A stretch of DNA of 64,000 bases from Salinirubellus salinus (GTDB lineage: Archaea; Halobacteriota; Halobacteria; Halobacteriales; Haloarculaceae). Below the pieces are notes generated by a model. It saw only the letters and a list, made by a program, of their open reading frames with translations. It searched no databases and had not been told where the DNA came from. Of the stretch, positions 25,784 through 34,455 are shown piece by piece. The position numbers were made by a program, and so were the translations under genes. Position 1 is the first letter of the stretch. Every line of letters begins with the position of its first letter. The DNA lies in the NCBI RefSeq assembly GCF_025231485.1, contig NZ_CP104003.1:62001-126000 (forward strand). The letters are read 5' to 3'.

Positions 25784-26239
25784 TCAGCGGACCGACTCGG
25801 CCTCGCCGCGCGGCCGGCGCTCGGCGTCGCCCTCCCACTCGATGGGGCGGGTACACCAGTGGCAGAACTCCAGGTCGGCGTCCACCTCGTTCCCGCAGTG
25901 GGGACAGCGCGGCTCGTCGGCGGTGCGGTAGTGGTTGCGACGCGAGCAGAGCCAGTAGGCGTCGAGCGTGCTGAACACGGTGACGGAGGCGAGCGCCAGC
26001 GTCACCTCGAGTGGCTGGTCCGCCATCGCGAGCACCGTCTGCACGAGCGCGTCGAGCGTCCCCGCGCCGCCGCTCGTCGGCACCACGAGCAACACCGTCG
26101 CCACCCACAGCCCGAACCAGAGCACCGCGCGGAACCACGCACGCAGGTAGAGGTGACCCAGGCCGGGCTGGAGGAACGAGAGCAGAGCGGCCAGCAGGGG
26201 GCTCCGGGGTCGGGACACGACTTCCGTCTCCCTTGTCAC
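25784..26239 (-). CDS. Membrane protein with C-terminal zinc ribbon
   Basis: A 151-residue protein from GTG 26239. Two or three hydrophobic segments (SPLLAALLSFLQPGLGHLYL, AVLWFGLWVATVLLVVP, VTLALASVTVFSTLDAYWLC) precede a zinc ribbon of the CPHCG-x8-FCHWC type near the C-terminus. The N-terminal segment with 'LQPGLGHLYLR' resembles TM2-like membrane proteins. No catalytic function is evident. An ATG further upstream is out of frame, so GTG is the best start; an AT-rich CATATG box lies 10 bp upstream. Confidence 0.7.
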   Translation of the reverse strand: MTRETEVVSRPRSPLLAALLSFLQPGLGHLYLRAWFRAVLWFGLWVATVLLVVPTSGGAGTLDALVQTVLAMADQPLEVTLALASVTVFSTLDAYWLCSRRNHYRTADEPRCPHCGNEVDADLEFCHWCTRPIEWEGDAERRPRGEAESVR

Positions 26240-26316
26240 TGCGGACTCATATGTCTTCCTTTGACGCGTGTCGAGCGGCGTCCGACCGTCTGACGGACGG
26301 CACCGCGACGACGCCG

Positions 26317-26991
26317 TCACTCGAGCGCCGCGACCAGCGAGGCCAGCGTGGCGAGGTCGTACTGCCCCGGCGCGGTGGCTCGGTCCGGGTCGACCGGCGC
26401 GTACCCGATGCGCGAGCCGTAGACGGGCGCGACCGCCCGGGTGTGTCGGCCCGCCTCGCCCATCGCCATCGTCGCCACCCGCAGCCCGTCGTCGGTGGCC
26501 GACGCCGTCGCCGACAGGAGCGCCAGCGTGTCCGCCCGGTCCGTCGCGGTGACCGCGACCTTCGCCACGTCGCCCACGTCCGCGGCCCGTTCGAGCAGGC
26601 GCGAGAGCTCCTGCTCGGGCGGCGTCGCCTCGAAGTCGTGGACGCTCACGACGACGGTGGCGCCGGCGTCGCGCGCCGCGCGCACCACCTCGCCTCCCTC
26701 GCCGTGGGCGACGGCCTCGAGTTCCACGTCGACGGCCGCGACGGCGTCGTGCTCGACGGCCGCACAGAGCGCCTCGATACGTCCCTCGTCGGGCGCCTCA
26801 CCACCCTCCCACTCGGCGCGGTTCGTCACGAGGAGCGGCAGCTCGCCGTCGTAGTCGGCCAGCGCGGCGCGCGGCGCGTCGGCGAGGTCCATCCTGAACT
26901 CCACGCAGTCGGCCTCGTCGCGGGCGGCCGGCTCCTCGGAGAGGTCGGCCGTCGACGCCGCCAGCGTGAACTCGTCGAACGGGAGGTCCAT
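26317..26991 (-). CDS. aroD: 3-dehydroquinate dehydratase, type I
   Basis: A 224-residue type I DHQ dehydratase. Key motifs are CVEFRMDLAD (about 29-38, Glu and Arg of the active site), VVVSVHDFEATPP (catalytic His near 120) and DVAKVAVTATD (Schiff-base Lys near 144). The C-terminal GSRIGYAPVD matches the substrate loop. It dehydrates 3-dehydroquinate to 3-dehydroshikimate. Together with the DHQ synthase at 23851 it provides two consecutive steps of the shikimate pathway within about 3 kb, on opposite strands. Confidence 0.94.
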   Translation of the reverse strand: MDLPFDEFTLAASTADLSEEPAARDEADCVEFRMDLADAPRAALADYDGELPLLVTNRAEWEGGEAPDEGRIEALCAAVEHDAVAAVDVELEAVAHGEGGEVVRAARDAGATVVVSVHDFEATPPEQELSRLLERAADVGDVAKVAVTATDRADTLALLSATASATDDGLRVATMAMGEAGRHTRAVAPVYGSRIGYAPVDPDRATAPGQYDLATLASLVAALE

Positions 26992-27048
26992 GCGTGAGGG
27001 GCGTGGGCCGGCCGAAAACCGGTTTCGGTGTGGTCTGTCCCGCCCCGG

Positions 27049-28104
27049 TCAGACCGGCGAGTGGGTCGCCCGGTAGGTTCGGGGGTCCTCGTCGGTCCGC
27101 TCCACGCTGTCGACCGCTCGCAGGCGGACGTGCCGCTCCTGCTTCGTGACGACGCCGAACGCGTAGTGCTCGGCCTCGTAGTTGGGCGTGCCGTCCCAGT
27201 CGGCCAGGAACTGCCGGTGCGCGTCGAGTCGCTCCTCGGCGATGGCGCGGGAGCGTTCGGGCGCCTCCGTCACCCGGTCGTCGAACGCCGCCACGAGCGC
27301 CCGCTCGCGCTCGACGCCGACGGAGTCCCGACCCGCGACGAGCGCCGCCAGCGAGGTGGTCCCCGTCCCCCAGAACGGGTCCAGCACCGTCTCGCCGTAC
27401 GTCGAGAACATCAGGACGAGTCGCAGGGGGACGGTGAGCGGGAACGCCCCCGAACGCTCGCGCAGGTCGTCGTCGAGGGTGTCGCCGTTCGCGTCCGTGG
27501 CCGAGAGCCGCTGGCGCGTGCCGGTGAACGCCCAGAGGTCCGAGAACCACTCGTTGCGCTCCTCCCAGAAGTACGCGGACGCGTAGCGTTCCTCGTCACC
27601 CGGCGGGTACGTGCGGGTGTCGCCGTTGCGGAAGACGAGGAGGTGCTCGTGTTCGAGCGTCGGGTAGGCGTTCGGCGGGAGCGTGCCGCTACCCATGAAC
27701 TTCGCGGCGCTGTTGGTCGGCTTCCGCCAGAGCAGCCCGGGGAGAGACGAGAGGCCCGCCTCTCGCACGCGGCTCGTGACCGCGGCGGCGTTGGGGTACT
27801 GTTCGAAGGTGCCGTCCAGCCGTCGCGTGGCGTCACCGACGTTCACGACGGCGATGCCGCCCGGACGGAGGACGCGAGCGACCTCGGCCCACGCCTCGGC
27901 CAGCAGGTCGTGCATTTCATCGAAGGCGGCCGCGCCGTCGCCCCGTTCGAGCGCCGCGCCGATGGCCTCGTCCTGCGCGGCGAACGACTCGTCCCACATC
28001 TCCACCATCGGGTACGGCGGCGAGGTGACGACGAGCGACACCGAGTCGTCCGCGAGGGGGAGCGACCGGGCGTCGCCGACGTGGACCCGGTGTGTCGTCT
28101 CCAT
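27049..28104 (-). CDS. Beta-class DNA methyltransferase, orphan; probable CTAG modifier
   Basis: A 351-residue methyltransferase. The catalytic motif T27-SPPY31 (motif IV) precedes the SAM motif DPFWGTGTTSLAAL (about 242-255), the order of beta-class enzymes. SPPY is usual for N4-cytosine methylation. No restriction endonuclease gene is adjacent, so it is orphan. From memory, haloarchaea carry a conserved orphan CTAG methylase called Zim, near shikimate genes in some species; the neighbourhood here (DHQ synthase, aroD) agrees. I noticed only seven CTAG sites in this window, consistent with selection on that tetranucleotide. Sequence specificity is inferred, so I leave the symbol empty. Confidence 0.85.
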   Translation of the reverse strand: METTHRVHVGDARSLPLADDSVSLVVTSPPYPMVEMWDESFAAQDEAIGAALERGDGAAAFDEMHDLLAEAWAEVARVLRPGGIAVVNVGDATRRLDGTFEQYPNAAAVTSRVREAGLSSLPGLLWRKPTNSAAKFMGSGTLPPNAYPTLEHEHLLVFRNGDTRTYPPGDEERYASAYFWEERNEWFSDLWAFTGTRQRLSATDANGDTLDDDLRERSGAFPLTVPLRLVLMFSTYGETVLDPFWGTGTTSLAALVAGRDSVGVERERALVAAFDDRVTEAPERSRAIAEERLDAHRQFLADWDGTPNYEAEHYAFGVVTKQERHVRLRAVDSVERTDEDPRTYRATHSPV

Positions 28105-28148
28105 ACTCGCCGGACGGCGCGGGGGTCCTAGTGCGTTGTGGTCGCGGG

Positions 28149-29213
28149 TCACTCGCTCGCCGGCCGGGGGTAGACCGTCGCCCCGGCGTCGCGGTAGACC
28201 GAGAGCCAGCGGTCCGTGACCGCGTCGGTGTCGTACTCGTCCATCGACTCGTCGACCGTGAGCCGGCCGTACTCGCTCGCTGCCTCCAGCGCGTCGGTGA
28301 TCTCCTCGGGCGAGGTGGCGCGGAAGCCCCGTTCGCGCCGCTCGACGAGTTCGTGGGCGGCGCTGGCGGCCTGGTACTCGACGATACCCACGCAGCCGCA
28401 GGCGAGCGCCCAGCAGAGCTCGGTGGCGAACTCCTCGCGCCGGGCCGTGTGCACGAAGACGTGGGCCGCGCGGTACCGGGCGATGCGCTCCTCGCGGGAA
28501 CACGACCCGACGAACTCCACCCGGTCGCCGATGCGGAGGTCCGCCGCCTGTTCCTCGTACGCCTCGCGTTCGGGGCCGTCGCCGACCACCGTCGCCTGCC
28601 AGCCCCGCTGGCGGTACTCCGCGAGGGCCAGCAGGAACGACTCGAGGTTGGCCCCCTCGTCCAGCCGCCGGGCGGCGACGATGTCGGCCTCGCCCGCCGG
28701 GTCGACCGAGCGCACGAGGTCCATCTCGACCGACTCGGGGACCACGGTCGTCGCCTCCTCGGTGGCACCGAGTTCACGCACCTCGCGACGGACGAGTTGC
28801 GAGGGCGCGACGACCCGGTCGGGGACGCGGGCCGCCCGTTCGCGGTAGCGGTCGAGCGGTTCGTCGCCGTACCAGTCGACGACGAGCGGTGCGCGGGCGA
28901 TCGAGGCCCCGAGCCGGGCGCTCAGGACGGCCGCCGGCGGGTCCGGCGTGGCGTGGACCACGTCCGGCCGGTCGGCGGCGAGGAGCGCGGGAATCCGGGC
29001 GAGGAAGGAGGGCCGGGTGGGTGAGATGGTGACGGCGCGGTAGGTGACGCCGTCGTGCTCGCGGGTCTCGTCGTAGCCAGCCCACCAGCCCGTACAGTAG
29101 ACGGTGACGTCGTGGCCACGCGCCGCGAGCGCGCGGGCGACGGCCTCGGTCCGGGCGACGCCGTCGCGGTCGACGTAGGGGTCGGTGAACCGGGCGACGA
29201 CGCCGACCTGCAT
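28149..29213 (-). CDS. Glycosyltransferase family 4
   Basis: A 354-residue GT-B fold enzyme. The N-terminal domain begins MQVGVVARFTDPYVDRDGVA and the C-terminal domain carries VVGDGPEREAYEEQAADLRI and a degenerate E-x7-E region (EFATELCWALACGC). GT4 enzymes use nucleotide-activated sugars and retain the anomeric configuration. It may act in N-glycosylation or glycolipid synthesis; no oligosaccharyltransferase is nearby. It lies 44 bp upstream of the DNA methyltransferase gene on the same strand. Confidence 0.87.
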   Translation of the reverse strand: MQVGVVARFTDPYVDRDGVARTEAVARALAARGHDVTVYCTGWWAGYDETREHDGVTYRAVTISPTRPSFLARIPALLAADRPDVVHATPDPPAAVLSARLGASIARAPLVVDWYGDEPLDRYRERAARVPDRVVAPSQLVRREVRELGATEEATTVVPESVEMDLVRSVDPAGEADIVAARRLDEGANLESFLLALAEYRQRGWQATVVGDGPEREAYEEQAADLRIGDRVEFVGSCSREERIARYRAAHVFVHTARREEFATELCWALACGCVGIVEYQAASAAHELVERRERGFRATSPEEITDALEAASEYGRLTVDESMDEYDTDAVTDRWLSVYRDAGATVYPRPASE

Positions 29214-29268
29214 GACGTCTCAGACCGAGCGGCCGGACATGAACCCTGTGGTCGCAGTGCTCGCCCGC

Positions 29269-30003
29269 TCAGAGGGCGCCACGCGCGGCCGCCACCCGGA
29301 CAGAGACGGGCGGTTCGAACGCGTCGTCGCCGGTCGACGCGTACTCCACGAGCGCGTGGACGGCCCGCGTCTCGCCGGAGACGCCCTGCCACGCCACCTC
29401 GACGCGGCCCGCGGGTCCGAGTTCGTACGTGTCGGCCGCGAGGCCACCGCCCTCGAGCGGCACCCGCGCGCTCGGACCGCGCTCGTCCAGCGAGACCGCG
29501 ACCGGTCCCTCGCGGGTAGGGCCGCGCGGGGTCGCAACCGTGAGTTCCCATCCGGGCCCCGGTTCCGTCTCGACGGCGAGACGCGAGAGGTTCGTCCGGC
29601 CCAGCCGACCGCTCACCTGCCGGGGGCGCGCCGCGAGCCAGAGCCACACCCGACGGCGCTCGCCGACGCGGTAGACCAGTGCCGCCCCGTGGGCGAGCGC
29701 GAACGGGCGGCCACCGTGCTCCTCGGGGACGTCCAGTTGCTGGACGCGTGCACCGAGGTACTCGGTGTCCGCGCCGAGAGCGGGCGAGCGTGGCCCGTCG
29801 AGCCCCCAGACGCCGTGGTCGCCGTACTTCTGCCGGAGTTCCACCGCCTCGCTCTCGAAGCCGTCGCGGAACGCGAGCCGGTCCGCACCGAGCGGGATGG
29901 ACGCGCCCGCGCTGGCGGTGTCGGTGAGGTCGGTGACACAGCCGGCGAGCGAGCCGACGGCGACGCCGGAGAGTCCGGTGAGGAGGGTGCGTCGGGAGGG
30001 CAC
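29269..30003 (-). CDS. Tat-exported lipoprotein, haloarchaeal
   Basis: A 244-residue protein starting at GTG 30003 (MPSRRTLLTGLSGVAVGSLA). The twin-arginine SRRTLL and lipobox LAGC (Cys about 21) indicate a Tat-dependent lipoprotein anchored on the outside, as is usual in haloarchaea. The mature part is mostly beta and unrecognised (LGADTEYLGARVQQLDVPEE, VYRVGERRRVWLWLAARP). The ATG upstream would add a long non-signal leader that hides the Tat motif, so GTG is preferred. It is divergent from the S9 peptidase gene. Confidence 0.75.
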   Translation of the reverse strand: MPSRRTLLTGLSGVAVGSLAGCVTDLTDTASAGASIPLGADRLAFRDGFESEAVELRQKYGDHGVWGLDGPRSPALGADTEYLGARVQQLDVPEEHGGRPFALAHGAALVYRVGERRRVWLWLAARPRQVSGRLGRTNLSRLAVETEPGPGWELTVATPRGPTREGPVAVSLDERGPSARVPLEGGGLAADTYELGPAGRVEVAWQGVSGETRAVHALVEYASTGDDAFEPPVSVRVAAARGAL

Positions 30004-30088
30004 GACCGGGGTTCGGGGACTGTCGAGTATGGGTGTTTCGTCCCCCCGGCCCGGAACGACTTTCCACGCACCCGCCGAGGAGTGGGCA

Positions 30089-31867
30089 ATGCGCGACATC
30101 GAGCGGTACCTGAACGTCCGGGCGGCCTACGGCGGGTCGCTGTCGCCGTCCGGCCGACTCGCGTTCCTGATGGACACCACCGGCACGCCACAGGTCTGGA
30201 CGCTGGACGAACCGGGCGCGTGGCCCGAACAGCGGACGTTCTACGACGAGTCCGTCTCGTTCTGCTCGTACTCCCCCGAGCGGGACCACCTCGTCTTCGG
30301 GATGGACGAGGGGGGCGACGAGAACACGCAACTCCACCGTCTCGACCCGGACGGGACGGTGACCGACCTCACCCGGCACCCCGAGGCACGCCACCACTGG
30401 GGCGGCTGGAGCGAGGACGGCGACCACTTCGCGTTCACCTCGAACCGGCGCGACCCCGCCGTCTTCGACGTCTACGTGCAGGACTGGGACGCCACGGGCA
30501 CGGACGCCGAACTCGTCTTCGAGGGCGAGGGCATCGTCGGCGTCAGCGGCTTCTCCCCCGACGGCACGAAGCTCGTCACGAGCGAGGTCCACCACAACTT
30601 CGACGCGGACGTGTACGTCCTCGACGTGGCGTCCGGCGAGCGGACCCACCTCACGCCCCACGAGGGGGACGTGCGCTACGGCGGCGTCGAGTGGGGGCCC
30701 GACGGTGGGCTCTACCTGACGACCGACGAGGACGCCGACCACCTCTACCTGGCCCGCCTGACGCTGGACGGCGAACTCACTCCGGTCGTCCAGGACGAGG
30801 TGTGGAACGTCGACGGCGTCGCGGTCCACCGCGACCCCGACCGCCTCGTCTACTCGCGCAACGTCGACGGCTACACCGACCTCACCGTCGCGGACATCGA
30901 CGGGCCGGGCGAACTCACGGAGACGGCCAGCCCCGACCTGCCCGAGGGCGTCGCCGGCGGCGTCTCGTGGGGACCGGACGGCGAGACGTTCGCGCTCTCG
31001 GCGAGCGGGTCGACGACGAACACGAACGCCTACGTCTTCGACGGTGAGGAGACGACGCGCTGGACCAACGCCTCCACGGCGGGGGTCGACCCCGAGACGT
31101 TCAGCGCACGCGAACTCGTCCACGTCGAGTCGTTCGACGACCGCGACGTGCCGGGCTACCTCTCGCTCCCGCAGACGGTGCCCGAGGGTGGCGCCCCGGT
31201 CATCGTCGATGTCCACGGCGGCCCGGAGAGTCAGCGACGGCCCTCGTTCTCCGCGCTGAACCAGTACTTCCTTGCCAACGGCTACGCGGTCTTCGAGCCC
31301 AACATCCGCGGGTCGACTGGCTACGGCCGGGCGTACACCCACCTCGACGACGTGGAGAAGCGGATGGACTCCATCGCCGACCTGAACGCCTGCGCGGCGT
31401 GGCTGGCCGCGCGCGACGACGTGGACGGCGACCGTATCGTCGTGAAGGGTGGCTCCTACGGCGGGTTCGCCGTCCTCGCGGCGCTGACCGAGTACCCCGA
31501 CCGGTGGGCCGCCGGTGTCGACATCGTCGGCATCGCCAACTTCGTCACGTTCCTCGAGAACACCGCCGACTGGCGCCGCGAGAACCGCGAGGCTGAGTAC
31601 GGCTCACTGGCCGAGGACCGCGAGTTCCTCGAGTCCATCAGCCCGGTCCACCGCGCCGACCGCATCCGGGCGCCGCTGTTCGTCGTCCACGGCGCGAACG
31701 ACCCGCGGGTCCCGCTGGGGGAGGCCGAGCAGATCGCCGACGCCGCGGCCGAACACGTCCCGACCGAACTGCTCGTCTTCGACGACGAGGGCCACGGTCT
31801 CTCGAAGCGCGAGAACCGCATCGAGGCGTACACGAAGATGGTCGAGTTCCTCGACGAGCACGTCTGA
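30089..31867 (+). CDS. S9 prolyl oligopeptidase family serine peptidase
   Basis: A 592-residue protein. An N-terminal WD-like beta-propeller (about 1-340, with repeated GWSEDGDHFAF and GFSPDGTKL blades) is followed by an alpha/beta hydrolase domain. The triad is Ser456 (GGSYGGF), Asp538 (GANDPRVP) and His569 (EGHGLSK). VDVHGGPESQ marks the oxyanion region. It is probably a cytosolic acylaminoacyl- or dipeptidyl-peptidase. The start at 30089 gives the usual family N-terminus; a TATA-like GACTTTCC lies about 28 bp upstream. It converges on the small lipoprotein gene. Confidence 0.92.
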   Translation: MRDIERYLNVRAAYGGSLSPSGRLAFLMDTTGTPQVWTLDEPGAWPEQRTFYDESVSFCSYSPERDHLVFGMDEGGDENTQLHRLDPDGTVTDLTRHPEARHHWGGWSEDGDHFAFTSNRRDPAVFDVYVQDWDATGTDAELVFEGEGIVGVSGFSPDGTKLVTSEVHHNFDADVYVLDVASGERTHLTPHEGDVRYGGVEWGPDGGLYLTTDEDADHLYLARLTLDGELTPVVQDEVWNVDGVAVHRDPDRLVYSRNVDGYTDLTVADIDGPGELTETASPDLPEGVAGGVSWGPDGETFALSASGSTTNTNAYVFDGEETTRWTNASTAGVDPETFSARELVHVESFDDRDVPGYLSLPQTVPEGGAPVIVDVHGGPESQRRPSFSALNQYFLANGYAVFEPNIRGSTGYGRAYTHLDDVEKRMDSIADLNACAAWLAARDDVDGDRIVVKGGSYGGFAVLAALTEYPDRWAAGVDIVGIANFVTFLENTADWRRENREAEYGSLAEDREFLESISPVHRADRIRAPLFVVHGANDPRVPLGEAEQIADAAAEHVPTELLVFDDEGHGLSKRENRIEAYTKMVEFLDEHV

Positions 31868-31870
31868 GTC

Positions 31871-32245
31871 TCAGTCCGGACACGCCTGCACCGCCGCGTT
31901 CACCTCCCGCTCGGGGGTGACGAACACGGCCGTCGTCGCCGACCGACACGTCGGCTCGCACTCGAACGTCACCGCGTCGAACGGCGCCCGCGCGGTCACC
32001 CGGTAGCGGTCGTTCCCCAGCACCCGGATCTGGCGCAGGGAGCGGGGCGGCACCTCGTAGCTGCCCTCGCTGGTCACCTCGTTCGTCGCCGCGCGCCGCA
32101 CCGTCACCGAGAGCGTCACCGGATCGTCCAGCCCGCTCTCCAGTTTCAGGAACGGGTTCGCACCACTCGAGGCCGTACAGCCGGCGAGGGTGCCGGAGCC
32201 GGCCGTCACGACGAGCGCGAGGAGGCGGCGACGGCTGGCGTTCAT
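31871..32245 (-). CDS. Small Tat lipoprotein
   Basis: A 124-residue protein. The N-terminus MNASRRRLLALVVTAGSGTL contains a twin-arginine motif followed by LAGC lipobox (Cys about 23). The mature domain is a small beta-rich unit (TLSVTVRRAATNEVTSEGSY) with two further cysteines in FECEPTC and one near the end (VQACPD), so disulfides are possible on the outside. It resembles other short haloarchaeal lipoproteins of unknown function, such as the one at 40203-40589. Confidence 0.75.
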   Translation of the reverse strand: MNASRRRLLALVVTAGSGTLAGCTASSGANPFLKLESGLDDPVTLSVTVRRAATNEVTSEGSYEVPPRSLRQIRVLGNDRYRVTARAPFDAVTFECEPTCRSATTAVFVTPEREVNAAVQACPD

Positions 32246-32305
32246 CGAGTCGACCAGAGGCGTCGCGGGTGCCTGAACGTTCGGATACGGCCGTGGTCGC
32301 GGTGG

Positions 32306-32749
32306 CTACCGAACCACCGTCACCGGGCAGGGGGCGCGCCGGACGACCTCCTCGGCGACGCTACCGAGCAGGATGCGCGAGACGCCGGTCCGGCCGTGGC
32401 TGGCGAGGACCACCTCGTCCACGTCGTGCTCGGCCGCGTACTCGACGATGCGGCGGGCGGGACGGCCGTCCACGCGTTCGGTCCGTATCTCGGCGCCCAG
32501 GTCGGCGGCGGTCGCCTCGGCGTCCGCGAGGACGGCGTCGGCGCCCGCCTCGGCGGCCTCGTACAGCTGCTCCCAGTAGCCCGGCGCGGTCACCTCCGGG
32601 TCGGCCGCGTGGATGGCGCTCACCACGTCGACGACGTGGATGGCGACGACGTCGGCGTCGGGGTACCGTTCGACGGCGTGGCGTATCGCGGCGGTGGACC
32701 GCTCGCTGTCGTCGACCGGGACCAGCACCGTCCGCGTGGACTCGCTCAT
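32306..32749 (-). CDS. Universal stress protein (UspA family)
   Basis: A 147-residue UspA domain starting MSESTRTVLVPVDDSERSTA. The ATP-binding type signature is present: VLASHGRTGVSRILLGSVAE followed by CPVTVV. Such proteins bind ATP and accumulate under stress; haloarchaea have many paralogs. A TATA-like GTTTTTC on the minus strand (about 32771-32777) lies about 25 bp upstream of ATG 32749. Confidence 0.92.
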   Translation of the reverse strand: MSESTRTVLVPVDDSERSTAAIRHAVERYPDADVVAIHVVDVVSAIHAADPEVTAPGYWEQLYEAAEAGADAVLADAEATAADLGAEIRTERVDGRPARRIVEYAAEHDVDEVVLASHGRTGVSRILLGSVAEEVVRRAPCPVTVVR

Positions 32750-32834
32750 ACCCACCGGTCGACGGGCAGGGAGAAAAACGCCGTGCCCCACGGCGGCTGA
32801 AGATTGACAACGTCCGCGCCCCTACCGGGCGACG

Positions 32835-33902
32835 ATGCTCCCGCCGTTCGGTGCCCTCCTCGCGCACCTCTCGCTCGCGGCCGTCTGCTACGCCGCCGCT
32901 CGCCTCGTGGCGGTGTCGGCCGGCCCCTCGCCCGTCGTGGCCCGGCGACTCCGTCGCGTCGGCGCCGGCCTCGCCCTCCTGTTCGGGGCCGGCCTCGGTG
33001 CCGTCGTCGGCTCCGACGCCCACGTCGCCGGCTGGCTCCACGCGGTGCGTCCCGGTCTCACGCCCGACGTCTACCCCACCGTGGGGACGCTCGCGCTGTT
33101 CTGCGGCCCGGTCGTGCTGACCGCGTACGCCGCCTACCGCGGGGCCGACGACGCCGCCCGCGAGGGGTCGCCGGGCGGGTTCGCCCGTGGCTACGCCGTC
33201 GCGGTCGGTCCGGCGCTCGTGCTCACGGCGCTCTCGCCGGCCATCCCGGACGGCTGGTGGCTGGCGGTCGGGGTCGCCGCCGTGGGCCTGTTCGTCGCGG
33301 CCGGGTCGCCGCTGGCGGTCCGTCGCCTCGTGGCCCACCGCCCCCTGTCGCCGACCGAGGCACGCGGCGCGGCCGTCGACCTGCCGGTGTACGTCCTGCG
33401 GACGGGCGTGGACGGGCCGGCGAACGCGCTCGCGGCGGGGCTCCTGCCCGGCCTTCGCTGCGTGTTCGTCACCGAGCGACTGGTCGCGACGCTCTCCGAG
33501 CGCGAACTCGCGGCCATCCTCACGCACGAACTCGGTCACCACCGGCGCCACCACGTCGCGCTCCGGCTGGGCGCGGTGGCGGCGTTCGTCCTGCCGTGGC
33601 TGGCCGCGACGGCGCTCGAGGTGCCGGGGGCGTTCGAGACGGGGCTCCTGCTGGCGGTCCCGGCGACGCTCGGCATCCTCAGACTGGTCCGCTGGACGGA
33701 GTACGACGCGGACGACTACGCGGCTCGACACGTCGGTGCGGGTGCCATGCGCGACGCGCTGGTCCACCTCGCGGGTGGGTATCCCCGCCCGCCCGGCGCG
33801 CTCTCGGGGCTCTCGCTGCACCCGACGCTGGCGACCCGCATCGACCGGCTGGACGCCGGTCGGGGGGAGACGCCACGGCCCGAGGGGCACGCGGGGGACT
33901 GA
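32835..33902 (+). CDS. M48 family membrane metalloprotease
   Basis: A 355-residue protein with four to five hydrophobic segments before the catalytic domain. The zinc motif is H231-E-L-G-H235 (ILTHELGHHRRHH), and the third ligand is E289 in TEYDADDYAARHVG. The arrangement resembles HtpX/BlaR1-like M48 peptidases, which degrade misfolded membrane proteins. The region LPVYVLRTGVDGPANALAAG matches the conserved block before HEXXH. It is preceded by a divergent stress-protein gene and followed by an independent promoter. Confidence 0.87.
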   Translation: MLPPFGALLAHLSLAAVCYAAARLVAVSAGPSPVVARRLRRVGAGLALLFGAGLGAVVGSDAHVAGWLHAVRPGLTPDVYPTVGTLALFCGPVVLTAYAAYRGADDAAREGSPGGFARGYAVAVGPALVLTALSPAIPDGWWLAVGVAAVGLFVAAGSPLAVRRLVAHRPLSPTEARGAAVDLPVYVLRTGVDGPANALAAGLLPGLRCVFVTERLVATLSERELAAILTHELGHHRRHHVALRLGAVAAFVLPWLAATALEVPGAFETGLLLAVPATLGILRLVRWTEYDADDYAARHVGAGAMRDALVHLAGGYPRPPGALSGLSLHPTLATRIDRLDAGRGETPRPEGHAGD

Positions 33903-33922
33903 CTCGACGGGTACCTTCGTCG

Positions 33923-33930
33923 TATTTATC
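33923..33930 (+). promoter_or_regulatory. TATA-like element of the 33956 gene
   Basis: TATTTATC about 29 bp upstream of ATG 33956, a clear AT-rich box in a GC-rich spacer. Confidence 0.6.
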
Positions 33931-33955
33931 CGGGCCGGGTGTCTAAACGAAGTAG

Positions 33956-34417
33956 ATGGGGGAGCTGTCACGCGATCGTGTCACCGAGACACTCGAACGG
34001 TTGCAAGAGCGGTACTCGTCGTTCGACGTCCAGCAGACGTCGGTGGGGGTGCCGTCGGAGGTGTACGAGCGGGCCGTCGACGGTGGCGTCCTCGACGCTT
34101 CGGTCCGGGTCCGGAACGAGGCGGGCGAGGTACTGGTCGCGGAGTCGGAGGACCACGAGGAGACCCCGCGGGTGCGCTACGACCCGGCGTCCGACCCGGC
34201 CGCAGAACTCGAGCGGGCACTCCTCGCCGAGACGGGCGTCGGCTGCCGTATCGAGGACCTCCTCGACGTGTCCATCGTCGCGGTCCACGACGAGGACGAC
34301 GAGGACCGCGACCCCGCGTACCTCCTCGAGGCGAGCTTCGAGGGTCGGTACGAGGATGGCACGCCGGGGGAGCGGCTGGCGTGGCGCGACGAGGTCGAGG
34401 AGACCAGCCTCGCGTAG
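33956..34417 (+). CDS. Hypothetical protein, NUDIX-fold-like
   Basis: A 153-residue acidic protein. The middle (VRVRNEAGEVLVAESEDHEE, AELERALLAETGVGCRIEDL, SIVAVHDEDDE) has the strand-helix-strand rhythm of a NUDIX domain, but the catalytic box (GX5EX7REUXEEXGU) is absent; ELERALLAETGV is a partial match. It could be a non-hydrolytic, ligand-binding NUDIX relative, as is common in haloarchaea. I infer no enzymatic role. Its stop TAG is directly followed by hairpin copy D. Confidence 0.7.
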   Translation: MGELSRDRVTETLERLQERYSSFDVQQTSVGVPSEVYERAVDGGVLDASVRVRNEAGEVLVAESEDHEETPRVRYDPASDPAAELERALLAETGVGCRIEDLLDVSIVAVHDEDDEDRDPAYLLEASFEGRYEDGTPGERLAWRDEVEETSLA

Positions 34418-34455
34418 AACCTTCCTGCCATCGGGGTCGCCTCCGGCGACCCGCT
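34418..34455 (+). terminator. Stop-adjacent hairpin repeat, copy D
   Basis: After TAG (34415-34417) comes AACCTTCCTGCCATC, then stem GGGTCGCC (34434-34441), loop TCC, GGCGACCC (34445-34452) and GCTC. The order matches copy C, which faces it from the other side of the same spacer. The downstream poly-A part seen in copies B and C is missing here. Confidence 0.55.
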
